Assembly: GCA_946902985.2 (NCBI GenBank)
Contig: OX336388.2
Location: 1,218,834,609-1,218,898,608 of the forward strand
DNA: 64,000 nt
From: Meconema thalassinum
Taxonomy: Eukaryota; Arthropoda; Insecta; Orthoptera; Tettigoniidae
Direction of reading: 5' to 3'
The notes under the pieces were generated by a model. The model worked only from the letters and a program-made list of their open reading frames with translations. It was not told the origin of the DNA and searched no databases. Numbering within the stretch: position 1 is the stretch's first letter; every line of letters starts with the position of its first letter. The translations under genes were made by a program, and so were the position numbers. Below, piece by piece: positions 24,401-37,900 of this stretch.

Positions 24401-25630
24401 TGGTGAGGTATACCATAACCAACTGAAGAGCCCATTGGTACACTGGGGCGAAACGCTGGCAACTGTTTTGAGCTAGCCGGACCATTGTATCAAATTTATT
24501 TGTGAATTTGTTATGTACATAGCTCAATCGGACAATTTTCCATCCTGTTTCCTACGGGAGCAGATATTTCCAATATGGATTAGCAAGGTAAGCTAACATT
24601 ATTTTTGAAAGGAAGTTATGACTTCCTTAGTACATTGGCGCTGCTCGTGGCAACATTTGTGCCTTGCAGCGGCCTTCACAGTATGTACTAGCCACGCGTC
24701 TTGGTTAGGGGTACCATAACCAACTGAAGAGCCCATTGGTACACTGGGGCGAAACGCTGGCAACTGTTTTGAGCTAGCCGGACCATTGTATCAAATTTAT
24801 TTGTGAATTTGTTATGTACATAGGTCAATCGGACAATTTTCCATCCTGTTTCCTACGGGAACAGATATTTCCAATATGGATTAGCAAGGTAAGCTAACAT
24901 TATTTTTGAAAGGAAGTTATGACTTCCATAGTACATTGGCGCTGCTCGTGGCAACATTTGTGCCTTGCAGCGGCCTTCACAGTATGTACTAGCCACGCGT
25001 CTTGGTGAGGTGTACCATAACCAACTGAAGAGCCCATTGGTACACTGGGGCGAAACGCTGGCAACTGTTTTGAGCTAGCCGGACCATTGTATCAAATTTA
25101 TTTGTGAATTTGTTATGTACATAGCTCAATCGGACAATTTTCCATCCTGTTTCCTACGGGAACAGATATTTCCAATATGGATTAGCAAGGTAAGCTAACA
25201 TTATTTTTGAAAGGAAGTTATGACTTCCATAGTACATTGGCGCTGCTCATGGCAACATTTGTGCCTTGCAGCGGCCTTCACAGTATGTACTAGCCACGCG
25301 TCTTGGTGAGGTGTACCATAACCAACTGAAGAGCCCATTGGTACACTGGGGCGAAACGCTGGCAACTGTTTTGAGCTAGCCGGACCATTGTATCAAATTT
25401 ATTTGTGAATTTGTTATGTACATAGCTCAATCGGACAATTTTCCATCCTGTTTCCTACGGGAACAGATATTTCCAATATGGATTAGCAAGGTAAGCTAAC
25501 ATTATTTTTGAAAGGAAGTTATGACTTCCATAGTACATTGGCGCTGCTCGTGGCAACATTTGTGCCTTGCAGCGGCCTTCACAGTATGTACTAGCCACGC
25601 GTCTTGGTGAGGTGTACCATAGCCAACTGA
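21417..25630 (+). repeat. 14-monomer higher-order repeat unit 1
   Basis: 4,214 bp in the order of five, four and five monomers, each group opening with an alpha monomer (at 21417, 22922 and 24126). The first group carries CGGGCAATTTTCC, GGGAAAAG, GTAAGCGAAC, GAGTCC and TGTTTTCTAC in successive monomers. The second opens with CCTAAGGG and CCTTTCAG. The third contains TAGGTCAATC. The unit is repeated 6,020 bp (20 monomers) downstream with about ten differences (for example 21630, 22935, 23187), the match running from 21337 to about 26041. Confidence 0.88.
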
Positions 25631-27436
25631 AGAGCCCATTGGTACACTGGGGCGAAACGCTGGCAACTGTTTTGAGCTAGCCGGACCATTGTATCAAATT
25701 TATTTGTGAATTTGTTATGTACATAGCTCAATCGGACAATTTTCCATCCTGTTTCCTACGGGAACAGATATTTCCAATATGGATTAGCAAGGTAAGCTAA
25801 CATTATTTTTGAAAAGGATTTATGACTTCCATAGTACATTGGCGCTGCTCGTGGCAACATTTGTGCCTTGCAGCGGCCTTCACAGTATGTACTAGCCACG
25901 CGTCTTGGTGAGGTATACCATAACCAACTGAAGAGCCCATTGGTACACTGGGGCGAAACGCTGGCAACTGTTTTGAGCTAGCCGGACAATTGTATCAAAT
26001 TTATTTGTGAATTTGTTATGTACATAGCTCAATCGGACAATTTTCCATCCTGTTTCCTACGGGAACAGATATTTCCAATATGGATTAGCAAGGTAAGCTA
26101 ACATTATTTTTGAAAGGAAGTTATGACTTCCTTAGTACATTGGCGCAGCTCGTGGCAACATTTGTGCCTTGCAGCGGCCTTCACAGTATGTACTAGCCAC
26201 GCGTCTTGGTGAGGTGTACCATAACCAACTGAAGAGCCCATTGGTACACTGGGGCGAAACGCTGGCAACTGTTTTGAGCTAGCCGGACCATTGTATCAAA
26301 TTTATTTGTGAATTTGTTATGTACATAGCTCAATCGGACAATTTTCCATCCTGTTTCCTACGGGAACAGATATTTCCAATATGGATTAGCAAGGTAAGCT
26401 AACATTATTTTTGAAAAGGATTTATGACTTCCATAGTACATTGGCGCTGCTCGTGGCAACATTTGTGCCTTGCAGCGGCCTTCACAGTATGTACTAGCCA
26501 CGCGTCTTGGTGAGGTATACCATAACCAACTGAAGAGCCCATTGGTACACTGGGGCGAAACGCTGGCAACTGTTTTGAGCTAGCCGGACCATTGTATCAA
26601 ATTTATTTGTGAATTTGTTATGTACATAGCTCAATCGGACAATTTTCCATCCTGTTTCCTACGGGAGCAGATATTTCCAATATGGATTAGCAAGGTAAGC
26701 TAACATTATTTTTGAAAGGAAGTTATGACTTCCTTAGTACATTGGCGCTGCTCGTGGCAACATTTGTGCCTTGCAGCGGCCTTCACAGTATGTACTAGCC
26801 ACGCGTCTTGGTTAGGGGTACCATAACCAACTGAAGAGCCCATTGGTACACTGGGGCGAAACGCTGGCAACTGTTTTGAGCTAGCCGGACCATTGTATCA
26901 AATTTATTTGTGAATTTGTTATGTAAATAGGTCAATCGGACAATTTTCCATCCTGTTTCCTACGGGAACAGATATTTCCAATATGGATTAGCAAGGTAAG
27001 CTAACATTATTTTTGAAAGGAAGTTATGACTTCCATAGTACATTGGCGCTGCTCGTGGCAACATTTGTGCCTTGCAGCGGCCTTCACAGTATGTACTAGC
27101 CACGCGTCTTGGTGAGGTGTACCATAACCAACTGAAGAGCCCATTGGTACACTGGGGCGAAACGCTGGCAACTGTTTTGAGCTAGCCGGACCATTGTATC
27201 AAATTTATTTGTGAATTTGTTATGTACATAGCTCAATCGGACAATTTTCCATCCTGTTTCCTACGGGAACAGATATTTCCAATATGGATTAGCAAGGTAA
27301 GCTAACATTATTTTTGAAAGGAAGTTATGACTTCCATAGTACATTGGCGCTGCTCATGGCAACATTTGTGCCTTGCAGCGGCCTTCACAGTATGTACTAG
27401 CCACGCGTCTTGGTGAGGTGTACCATAGCCAACTGA
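25631..27436 (+). repeat. Six-monomer linker between 14-mer units
   Basis: Two monomers (alpha, then a beta-like hybrid with CCTTAG and GCGCAG but the gamma ending GGTGAGGTGTACC) followed by a four-monomer group opening at 26233. The second group repeats 24126-25330 at an offset of 2,107 bp (7 monomers): the rare TAGGTCAATC at 24821 recurs at 26928, there preceded by a private A (GTAAATAG). This extra piece turns the local 14-monomer spacing into 20 monomers. Confidence 0.8.
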
Positions 27437-30400
27437 AGAGCCCATTGGTACACTGGGGCGAAACGCTGGCAACTGTTTTGAGCTAGCCGGACCATTGTAT
27501 CAAATTTATTTGTGAATTTGTTATGTACATAGCTCAATCGGACAATTTTCCATCCTGTTTCCTACGGGAACAGATATTTCCAATATGGATTAGCAAGGTA
27601 AGCTAACATTATTTTTGAAAAGGATTTATGACTTCCATAGTACATTGGCGCTGCTCGTGGCAACATTTGTGCCTTGCAGCGGCCTTCACAGTATGTACTA
27701 GCCACGCGTCTTGGTGAGGTATACCATAACCAACTGAAGAGCCCATTGGTACACTGGGGCGAAACGCTGGCAACTGTTTTGAGCTAGCCGGACCATTGTA
27801 TCAAATTTATTTGTGAATTTGTTATGTACATAGCTCAATCGGGCAATTTTCCAACCTGTTTCCTACGGGAGCAGATATTTCCAATATGGATTAGCAAGGT
27901 AAGCTAACATTATTTTTGAAAGGAAGTTATGACTTCCATAGTACATTGGCGCTGCTCGTGGCAACATTTGTGCCTTGCAGCGGCCTTCACAGTATGTACT
28001 AGCCACGCGTCTTGGTGAGGTGTACCATAACCAACTGAAGAGCCCATTGGTACACTGGGGCGAAACGCTGGCAACTGTTTTGAGCTAGCCGGACCATTGT
28101 ATCAAATTTATTTGTGAATTTGTTATGTACATAGCTCAATCGGACAATTTTCCATCCTGTTTCCTACGGGAAAAGATATTTCCAATATGGATTAGCAAGG
28201 TAAGCGAACATTATTTTTGAAAGGAAGTTATGACTTCCATAGTACATTGGCGCTGCTCGTGGCAACATTTGTGCCTTGCAGCGGCCTTCACAGTATGTAC
28301 TAGCCACGCGTCTTGGTGAGGTGTACCATAACCATCTGAAGAGTCCATTGGTACACTGGGGCGAAACGCTGGCAACTGTTTTGAGCTAGCCGGACCATTG
28401 TATCAAATTTATTTGTGAATTTGTTATGTACATAGCTCAATCGGACAATTTTCCATCCTGTTTTCTACGGGAACAGATATTTCCAATATGGATTAGCAAG
28501 GTAAGCTAACATTATTTTTGAAAGGAAGTTATGACTTCCATAGTACATTGGCGCTGCTCATGGCAACATTTGTGCCTTGAAGCGGCCTTCACAGTATGTA
28601 CTAGCCACGCGTCTTGGTGAGGTGTACCATAGCCAACTGAAGAGCCCATTGGTACACTGGGGCGAAACGCTGGCAACTGTTTTGAGCTAGCCGGACCATT
28701 GTATCAAATTTATTTGTGAATTTGTTATGTACATAGCTCAATCGGACAATTTTCCATCCTGTTTCCTACGGGAACAGATATTTCCAATATGGATTAGCAA
28801 GGTAAGCTAACATTATTTTTGAAAGGAAGTTATGACTTCCATAGTACATTGGCGCTGCTCGTGGCAACATTTGTGCCTTGCAGCGGCCTTCACAGTATGT
28901 ACTAGCCACGCGTCTTGGTGAGGTGTACCATAGCCAACTGAAGAGCCCATTGGTACACTGGGGCGAAACGCTGGCAACTGTTTTGAGCTAGCCGGACCAT
29001 TGTATCAAATTTATTTGTGAATTTGTTATGTACATAGCTCAATCGGACAATTTTCCAGCCTGTTTCCTAAGGGAACAGATATTTCCAATATGGATTAGCA
29101 AGGTAAGCTAACATTATTTTTGAAAAGGATTTATGACTTCCATAGTACATTGGCGCTGCTCGTGGCAACATTTGTGCCTTTCAGCGGCCTTCACAGTATG
29201 TACTAGCCACGCGTCTTGGTGAGGTATACCATAACCAACTGAAGAGCCCATTGGTACACTGGGGCGAAACGCTGGCAACTGTTTTGAGCTAGCCGGACCA
29301 TTGTATCAAATTTATTTGTGAATTTGTTATGTACATAGCTCAATCGGACAATTTTCCATCCTGTTTCCTACGGGAACAGATATTTCCAATATGGATTAGC
29401 AAGGTAAGCTAACATTATTTTTGAAAGGAAGTTATGACTTCCTTAGTACATTGGCGCAGCTCGTGGCAACATTTGTGCCTTGCAGCGGCCTTCACAGTAT
29501 GTACTAGCCACGCGTCTTGGTTAGGGGTACCATAACCAACTGAAGAGCCCATTGGTACACTGGGGCGAAACGCTGGCAACTGTTTTGAGCTAGCCGGACC
29601 ATTGTATCAAATTTATTTGTGAATTTGTTATGTACATAGCTCAATCGGACAATTTTCCATCCTGTTTCCTACGGGAACAGATATTTCCAATATGGATTAG
29701 CAAGGTAAGCTAACATTATTTTTGAAAGGAAGTTATGACTTCCATAGTACATTGGCGCTGCTCGTGGCAACATTTGTGCCTTGCAGCGGCCTTCACAGTA
29801 TGTACTAGCCACGCGTCTTGGTGAGGTGTACCATAACCAACTGAAGAGCCCATTGGTACACTGGGGCGAAACGCTGGCAACTGTTTTGAGCTAGCCGGAC
29901 CATTGTATCAAATTTATTTGTGAATTTGTTATGTACATAGCTCAATCGGACAATTTTCCATCCTGTTTCCTACGGGAACAGATATTTCCAATATGGATTA
30001 GCAAGGTAAGCTAACATTATTTTTGAAAGGAAGTTATGACTTCCATAGTACATTGGCGCTGCTCATGGCAACATTTGTGCCTTGCAGCGGCCTTCACAGT
30101 ATGTACTAGCCACGCGTCTTGGTGAGGTGTACCACAGCCAACTGAAGAGCCCATTGGTATACTGGGGCGAAACGCTGGCAACTGTTTTGAGCTAGCCGGA
30201 CCATTGTATCAAATTTATTTGTGAATTTGTTATGTACATAGCTCAATCGGACAATTTTCCATCCTGTTTCCTACGGGAACAGATATTTCCAATATGGATT
30301 AGCAAGGTAAGCTAACATTATTTTTGAAAAGGATTTATGACTTCCATAGTACATTGGCGCTGCTCGTGGCAACATTTGTGCCTTGCAGCGGCCTTCACAG

Positions 30401-31650
30401 TATGTACTAGCCACGCGTCTTGGTGAGGTATACCATAACCAACTGAAGAGCCCATTGGTACACTGGGGCGAAACGCTGGCAACTGTTTTGAGCTAGCCGG
30501 ACCATTGTATCAAATTTATTTGTGAATTTGTTATGTACATAGCTCAATCGGACAATTTTCCATCCTGTTTCCTACGGGAGCAGATATTTCCAATATGGAT
30601 TAGCAAGGTAAGCTAACATTATTTTTGAAAGGAAGTTATGACTTCCTTAGTACATTGGCGCTGCTCGTGGCAACATTTGTGCCTTGCAGCGGCCTTCACA
30701 GTATGTACTAGCCACGCGTCTTGGTTAGGGGTACCATAACCAACTGAAGAGCCCATTGGTACACTGGGGCGAAACGCTGGCAACTGTTTTGAGCTAGCCG
30801 GACCATTGTATCAAATTTATTTGTGAATTTGTTATGTACATAGGTCAATCGGACAATTTTCCATCCTGTTTCCTACGGGAACAGATATTTCCAATATGGA
30901 TTAGCAAGGTAAGCTAACATTATTTTTGAAAGGAAGTTATGACTTCCATAGTACATTGGCGCTGCTCGTGGCAACATTTGTGCCTTGCAGCGGCCTTCAC
31001 AGTATGTACTAGCCACGCGTCTTGGTGAGGTGTACCATAACCAACTGAAGAGCCCATTGGTACACTGGGGCGAAACGCTGGCAACTGTTTTGAGCTAGCC
31101 GGACCATTGTATCAAATTTATTTGTGAATTTGTTATGTACATAGCTCAATCGGACAATTTTCCATCCTGTTTCCTACGGGAACAGATATTTCCAATATGG
31201 ATTAGCAAGGTAAGCTAACATTATTTTTGAAAGGAAGTTATGACTTCCATAGTACATTGGCGCTGCTCATGGCAACATTTGTGCCTTGCAGCGGCCTTCA
31301 CAGTATGTACTAGCCACGCGTCTTGGTGAGGTGTACCATAACCAACTGAAGAGCCCATTGGTACACTGGGGCGAAACGCTGGCAACTGTTTTGAGCTAGC
31401 CGGACCATTGTATCAAATTTATTTGTGAATTTGTTATGTACATAGCTCAATCGGACAATTTTCCATCCTGTTTCCTACGTGAACAGATATTTCCAATATG
31501 GATTAGCAAGGTAAGCTAACATTATTTTTGAAAGGAAGTTATGACTTCCATAGTACATTGGCGCTGCTCGTGGCAACATTTGTGCCTTGCAGCGGCCTTC
31601 ACAGTATGTACTAGCCACGCGTCTTGGTGAGGTGTACCATAGCCAACTGA
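27437..31650 (+). repeat. 14-monomer higher-order repeat unit 2
   Basis: 4,214 bp with alpha monomers at 27437, 28942 and 30146 (groups of five, four and five). It shares the rare CCTTGAAG near 28577 and the CGGGCAATTTTCC mark at about 27838 with unit 1. Private changes include CCAGCC near 29058, CCACAGCC near 30134, TTGGTATAC near 30157 and ACGTGAAC near 31478. It joins unit 3 directly. Confidence 0.88.
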
Positions 31651-34600
31651 AGAGCCCATTGGTACACTGGGGCGAAACGCTGGCAACTGTTTTGAGCTAG
31701 CCGGACCATTGTATCAAATTTATTTGTGAATTTGTTATGTACATAGCTCAATCGGACAATTTTCCATCCTGTTTCCTACGGGAACAGATATTTCCAATAT
31801 GGATTAGCAAGGTAAGCTAACATTATTTTTGAAAAGGATTTATGACTTCCATAGTACATTGGCGCTGCTCGTGGCAACATTTGTGCCTTGCAGCGGCCTT
31901 CACAGTATGTACTAGCCACGCGTCTTGGTGAGGTATACCATAACCAACTGAAGAGCCCATTGGTACACTGGGGCGAAACGCTGGCAACTGTTTTGAGCTA
32001 GCCGGACAATTGTATCAAATTTATTTGTGAATTTGTTATGTACATAGCTCAATCGGACAATATTCCAACCTGTTTCCTACGGGAGCAGATATTTCCAATA
32101 TGGATTAGCAAGGTAAGCTAACATTATTTTTGAAAGGAAGTTATGACTTCCATAGTACATTGGCGCTGCTCGTGGCAACATTTGTGCCTTGCAGCGGCCT
32201 TCACAGTATGTACTAGCCACGCGTCTTGGTGAGGTGTACCATAACCAACTGAAGAGCCCATTGGTACACTGGGGCGAAACGCTGGCAACTGTTTTGAGCT
32301 AGCCGGACCATTGTATCAAATTTATTTGTGAATTTGTTATGTACATAGCTCAATCGGACAATTTTCCATCCTGTTTCCTACGGGAAAAGATATTTCCAAT
32401 ATGGATTAGCAAGGTAAGCGAACATTATTTTTGAAAGGAAGTTATGACTTCCATAGTACATTGGCGCTGCTCGTGGCAACATTTGTGCCTTGCAGCGGCC
32501 TTCACAGTATGTACTAGCCACGCGTCTTGGTGAGGTGTACCATAACCATCTGAAGAGTCCATTGGTACACTGGGGCGAAACGCTGGCAACTGTTTTGAGC
32601 TAGCCGGACCATTGTATCAAATTTATTTGTGAATTTGTTATGTACATAGCTCAATCGGACAATTTTCCATCCTGTTTTCTACGGGAACAGATATTTCCAA
32701 TATGGATTAGCAAGGTAAGCTAACATTATTTTTGAAAGGAAGTTATGACTTCCATAGTACATTGGCGCTGCTCATGGCAACATTTGTGCCTTGCAGCGGC
32801 CTTCACAGTATGTACTAGCCACGCGTCTTGGTGAGGTGTACCATAACCAACTGAAGAGCCCATTGGTACACTGGGGCGAAACGCTGGCAACTGTTTTGAG
32901 CTAGCCGGACCATTGTATCAAATTTATTTGTGAATTTGTTATGTACATAGCTCAATCGGACAATTTTCCATCCTGTTTCCTACGGGAACAGATATTTCCA
33001 ATATGGATTAGCAAGGTAAGCTAACATTATTTTTGAAAGGAAGTTATGACTTCCATAGTACATTGGCGCTGCTCGTGGCAACATTTGTGCCTTGCAGCGG
33101 CCTTCACAGTATGTACTAGCCACGCGTCTTGGTGAGGTGTACCATAGCCAACTGAAGAGCCCATTGGTACACTGGGGCGAAACGCTGGCAACTGTTTTGA
33201 GCTAGCCGGACCATTGTATCAAATTTATTTGTGAATTTGTTATGTACATAGCTCAATCGGACAATTTTCCATCCTGTTTCCTAAGGGAACAGATATTTCC
33301 AATATGGATTAGCAAGGTAAGCTAACATTATTTTTGAAAAGGATTTATGACTTCCATAGTACATTGGCGCTGCTCGTGGCAACATTTGTGCCTTTCAGCG
33401 GCCTTCACAGTATGTACTAGCCACGCGTCTTGGTGAGGTATACCATAACCAACTGAAGAGCCCATTGGTACACTGGGGCGAAACGCTGGCAACTGTTTTG
33501 AGCTAGCCGGACCATTGTATCAAATTTATTTGTGAATTTGTTATGTACATAGCTCAATCGGACAATTTTCCATCCTGTTTCCTACGGGAACAGATATTTC
33601 CAATATGGATTAGCAAGGTAAGCTAACATTATTTTTGAAAGGAAGTTATGACTTCCTTAGTACATTGGCGCAGCTCGTGGCAACATTTGTGCCTTGCAGC
33701 GGCCTTCACAGTGTGTACTAGCCACGCGTCTTGGTTAGGGGTACCATAACCAACTGAAGAGCCCATTGGTACACTGGGGCGAAACGCTGGCAACTGTTTT
33801 GAGCTAGCCGGACCATTGTATCAAATTTATTTGTGAATTTGTTATGTACATAGCTCAATCGGACAATTTTCCATCCTGTTTCCTACGGGAACAGATATTT
33901 CCAATATGGATTAGCAAGGTAAGCTAACATTATTTTTGAAAGGAAGTTATGACTTCCATAGTACATTGGCGCTGCTCGTGGCAACATTTGTGCCTTGCAG
34001 CGGCCTTCACAGTATGTACTAGCCACGCGTCTTGGTGAGGTGTACCATAACCAACTGAAGAACCCATTGGTACACTGGGGCGAAACGCTGGCAACTGTTT
34101 TGAGCTAGCCGGACCATTGTATCAAATTTATTTGTGAATTTGTTATGTACATAGCTCAATCGGACAATTTTCCATCCTGTTTCCTACGGGAACAGATATT
34201 TCCAATATGGATTAGCAAGGTAAGCTAACATTATTTTTGAAAGGAAGTTATGACTTCCATAGTACATTGGCGCTGCTCATGGCAACATTTGTGCCTTGCA
34301 GCGGCCTTCACAGTATGTACTAGCCACGCGTCTTGGTGAGGTGTACCATAGCCAACTGAAGAGCCCATTGGTACACTGGGGCGAAACGCTGGCAACTGTT
34401 TTGAGCTAGCCGGACCATTGTATCAAATTTATTTGTGAATTTGTTATGTACATAGCTCAATCGGACAATTTTCCATCCTGTTTCCTACGGGAACAGATAT
34501 TTCCAATATGGATTAGCAAGGTAAGCTAACATTATTTTTGAAAAGGATTTATGACTTCCATAGTACATTGGCACTGCTCGTGGCAACATTTGTGCCTTGC

Positions 34601-35864
34601 AGCGGCCTTCACAGTATGTACTAGCCACGCGTCTTGGTGAGGTATACCATAACCAACTGAAGAGCCCATTGGTACACTGGGGCGAAACGCTGGCAACTGT
34701 TTTGAGCTAGCCGGACCATTGTATCAAATTTATTTGTGAATTTGTTATGTACATAGCTCAATCGGACAATTTTCCATCCTGTTTCCTACGGGAGCAGATA
34801 TTTCCAATATGGATTAGCAAGGTAAGCTAACATTATTTTTGAAAGGAAGTTATGACTTCCTTAGTACATTGGCGCTGCTCGTGGCAACATTTGTGCCTTG
34901 CAGCGGCCTTCACAGTATGTACTAGCCACGCGTCTTGGTTAGGGGTACCATAACCAACTGAAGAGCCCATTGGTACACTGGGGCGAAACGCTGGCAACTG
35001 TTTTGAGCTAGCCGGACCATTGTATCAAATTTATTTGTGAATTTGTTATGTACATAGCTCAATCGGACAATTTTCCATCCTGTTTCCTACGGGAACAGAT
35101 ATTTCCAATATGGATTAGCAAGGTAAGCTAACATTATTTTTGAAAGGAAGTTATGACTTCCATAGTACATTGGCGCTGCTCGTGGCAACATTTGTGCCTT
35201 GCAGCGGCCTTCACAGTATGTACTAGCCACGCGTCTTGGTGAGGTGTACCATAACCAACTGAAGAGCCCATTGGTACACTGGGGCGAAACGCTGGCAACT
35301 GTTTTGAGCTAGCCGGACCATTGTATCAAATTTATTTGTGAATTTGTTATGTACATAGCTCAATCGGACAATTTTCCATCCTGTTTCCTACGGGAACAGA
35401 TATTTCCAATATGGATTAGCAAGGTAAGCTAACATTATTTTTGAAAGGAAGTTATGACTTCCATAGTACATTGGCGCTGCTCATGGCAACATTTGTGCCT
35501 TGCAGCGGCCTTCACAGTATGTACTAGCCACGCGTCTTGGTGAGGTGTACCATAACCAACTGAAGAGCCCATTGGTACACTGGGGCGAAACGCTGGCAAC
35601 TTTTTTGAGCTAGCCGGACCATTGTATCAAATTTATTTGTGAATTTGTTATGTACATAGCTCAATCGGACAATTTTCCATCCTGTTTCCTACGGGAACAG
35701 ATATTTCCAATATGGATTAGCAAGGTAAGCTAACATTATTTTTGAAAGGAAGTTATGACTTCCATAGTACATTGGCGCTGCTCGTGGCAACATTTGTGCC
35801 TTGCAGCGGCCTTCACAGTATGTACTAGCCACGCGTCTTGGTGAGGTGTACCATAGCCAACTGA
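31651..35864 (+). repeat. 14-monomer higher-order repeat unit 3
   Basis: Third 4,214-bp unit, alpha monomers at 31651, 33156 and 34360. The subtype order equals that of unit 2 with an offset of 4,214 bp: GGGAAAAG with GTAAGCG, then GAGTCC with TGTTTTCTAC, then CCTAAGGG with CCTTTCAG, and so on. From 33758 it also matches D1 closely, so it is the junction where the 14-mer family and block D meet. Private marks include ATATTCCAACC near 32060 and CAGTGTGTAC near 33711. Confidence 0.85.
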
Positions 35865-37900
35865 AGAGCCCATTGGTACACTGGGGCGAAACGCTGGCAA
35901 CTGTTTTGAGCTAGCCGGACCATTGTATCAAATTTATTTGTGAATTTGTTATGTACATAGCTCAATCGGACAATTTTCCATCCTGTTTGCTACGGGAACA
36001 GATATTTCCAATATGGAGTAGCAAGGTAAGCTAACATTATTTTTGAAAAGGATTTATGACTTCCATAGTACATTGGCGCTGCTCGTGGCAACATTTGTGC
36101 CTTGCAGCGGCCTTCACAGTATGTACTAGCCACGCGTCTTGGTGAGGTATACCATAACCAACTGAAGAGCCCATTGGTACACTGGGGCGAAACGCTGGCA
36201 ACTGTTTTGAGCTAGCCGGACCATTGTATCAAATTTATTTGTGAATTTGTTATGTACATAGCTCAATCGGACAATTTTCCAACCTGTTTCCTACGGGAGC
36301 AGATATTTCCAATATGGATTAGCAAGGTAAGCTAACATTATTTTTGAAAGGAAGTTATGACTTCTTTAGTACATTGGCGCTGCTCGTGGCAACATTTGTG
36401 CCTTGCTGCGGCCTTCACAGTATGTACTAGCCACGGGTCTTGGTTAGGGGTACCATAACCAACTGAAGAGCCCATTGGTACACTGGGGCGAAACGCTGGC
36501 AACTGTTTTGAGCTAGCCGGACCATTGTATCAAATTTATTTGTGAATTTGTTATGTACATAGCTCAATCGGACAATTTTCCATCCTGTTTCCTACGGGAA
36601 AAGATATTTCCAATATGGATTAGCAAGGTAAGCTAACATTATTTTTGAAAGGAAGTTATGACTTCCATAGTACATTGGCGCTGCTCGTGGCAACATTTGT
36701 GCCTTGCAGCGGCCTTCACAGTATGTACTAGCCACGCGTCTTGGTGAGGTGTACCATAACCAACTGAAGAGTCCATTGGTACACTGGGGCGAAACGCTGG
36801 CAACTGTTTTGAGCTAGCCGGACCATTGTATCAAATTTATTTGTGAATTTGTTATGTACATAGCTCAATCGGACAATTTTCCATCCTGATTTCTACGGAA
36901 ACAGATATTTCCAATATGGATTAGCAAGGTAAGCTAACATTATTTTTGAAAGGAAGTTATGACTTCCATAGTACATTGGCGCTGCTCATGGCAACATTTG
37001 TGCCTTGCAGCGGCCTTCACAGTATGTACTAGCCACGCGTCTTGGTGAGGTGTACCATAGCCAACTGAAGAGCCCATTGGTACACTGGGGCGAAACGCTG
37101 GCAACTGTTTTGAGCTAGCCGGACCATTGTATCAAATTTATTTGTGAATTTGTTATGTACATAGCTCAATCGGACAATTTTCCATCCTGTTTCTTACGGG
37201 AAGAGATATTTCCAATATGGATTAGCAAGGTAATCTAACATTATTTTTGAAAAGGATCTATGACTTCCATAGTACATTGGCGCTGCTCGTGGCAACATTT
37301 GTGCCTTGCAGCGGCCTTCACAGTATGTACTAGCCACGCGTCTTGGTGAGGTATACCATAACCAACTGAAGAGCCCATTGGTACACTGGGGCGAAACGCT
37401 GGCAACTGTTTTGAGCTAGCCGGACCATTGTATCAAATTTATTTGTGAATTTGTTATATACATAGCTCAATCGGACAATTTTCCATCCTGTTTCCTACGG
37501 GAGCAGATATTTCCAATATGGATTAGCAAGGTAAGCTAACATTATTTTTGAAAGGAAGTTATGACTTTCTTAGTACATTGGCGCTGCTCGTGGCAACATT
37601 TGTGCCTTGCAGCGGCCTTCACAGTATGTACTAGCCACGCGTCTTGGTTAGGGGTACCATAACCAACTGAAGAGCCCATTGGTACACTGGGGCGAAACGC
37701 TGGCAACTGTTTTGAGCTAGCCGGACCATTGTATCAAATTTATTTGTGAATTTGTTATGTACATAGCTCAATCGGACAATTTTCCATCCTGTTTCCTACG
37801 GGAACAGATATTTCCAATATGGATTAGCAAGGTAAGCTAACATTATTTTTGAAAGGAAGTTATGACTTCCATAGTACATTGGCGCTGCTCGTGGCAACAT
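33758..37900 (+). repeat. Block D2
   Basis: Counterpart of D1 at an offset of 18,662 bp (62 monomers), diverged by a dozen or so substitutions: AAGAACCC near 34061, ATGGAGTAGC near 36017, CCTTGCTGCGG near 36413, TGATTTCTACGG near 36888. Toward the end, the monomer at 37069 carries TTTCTTAC and GGAAGAG, which are otherwise marks of the second monomer of block A (7872). This suggests exchange between the two blocks. Confidence 0.82.
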
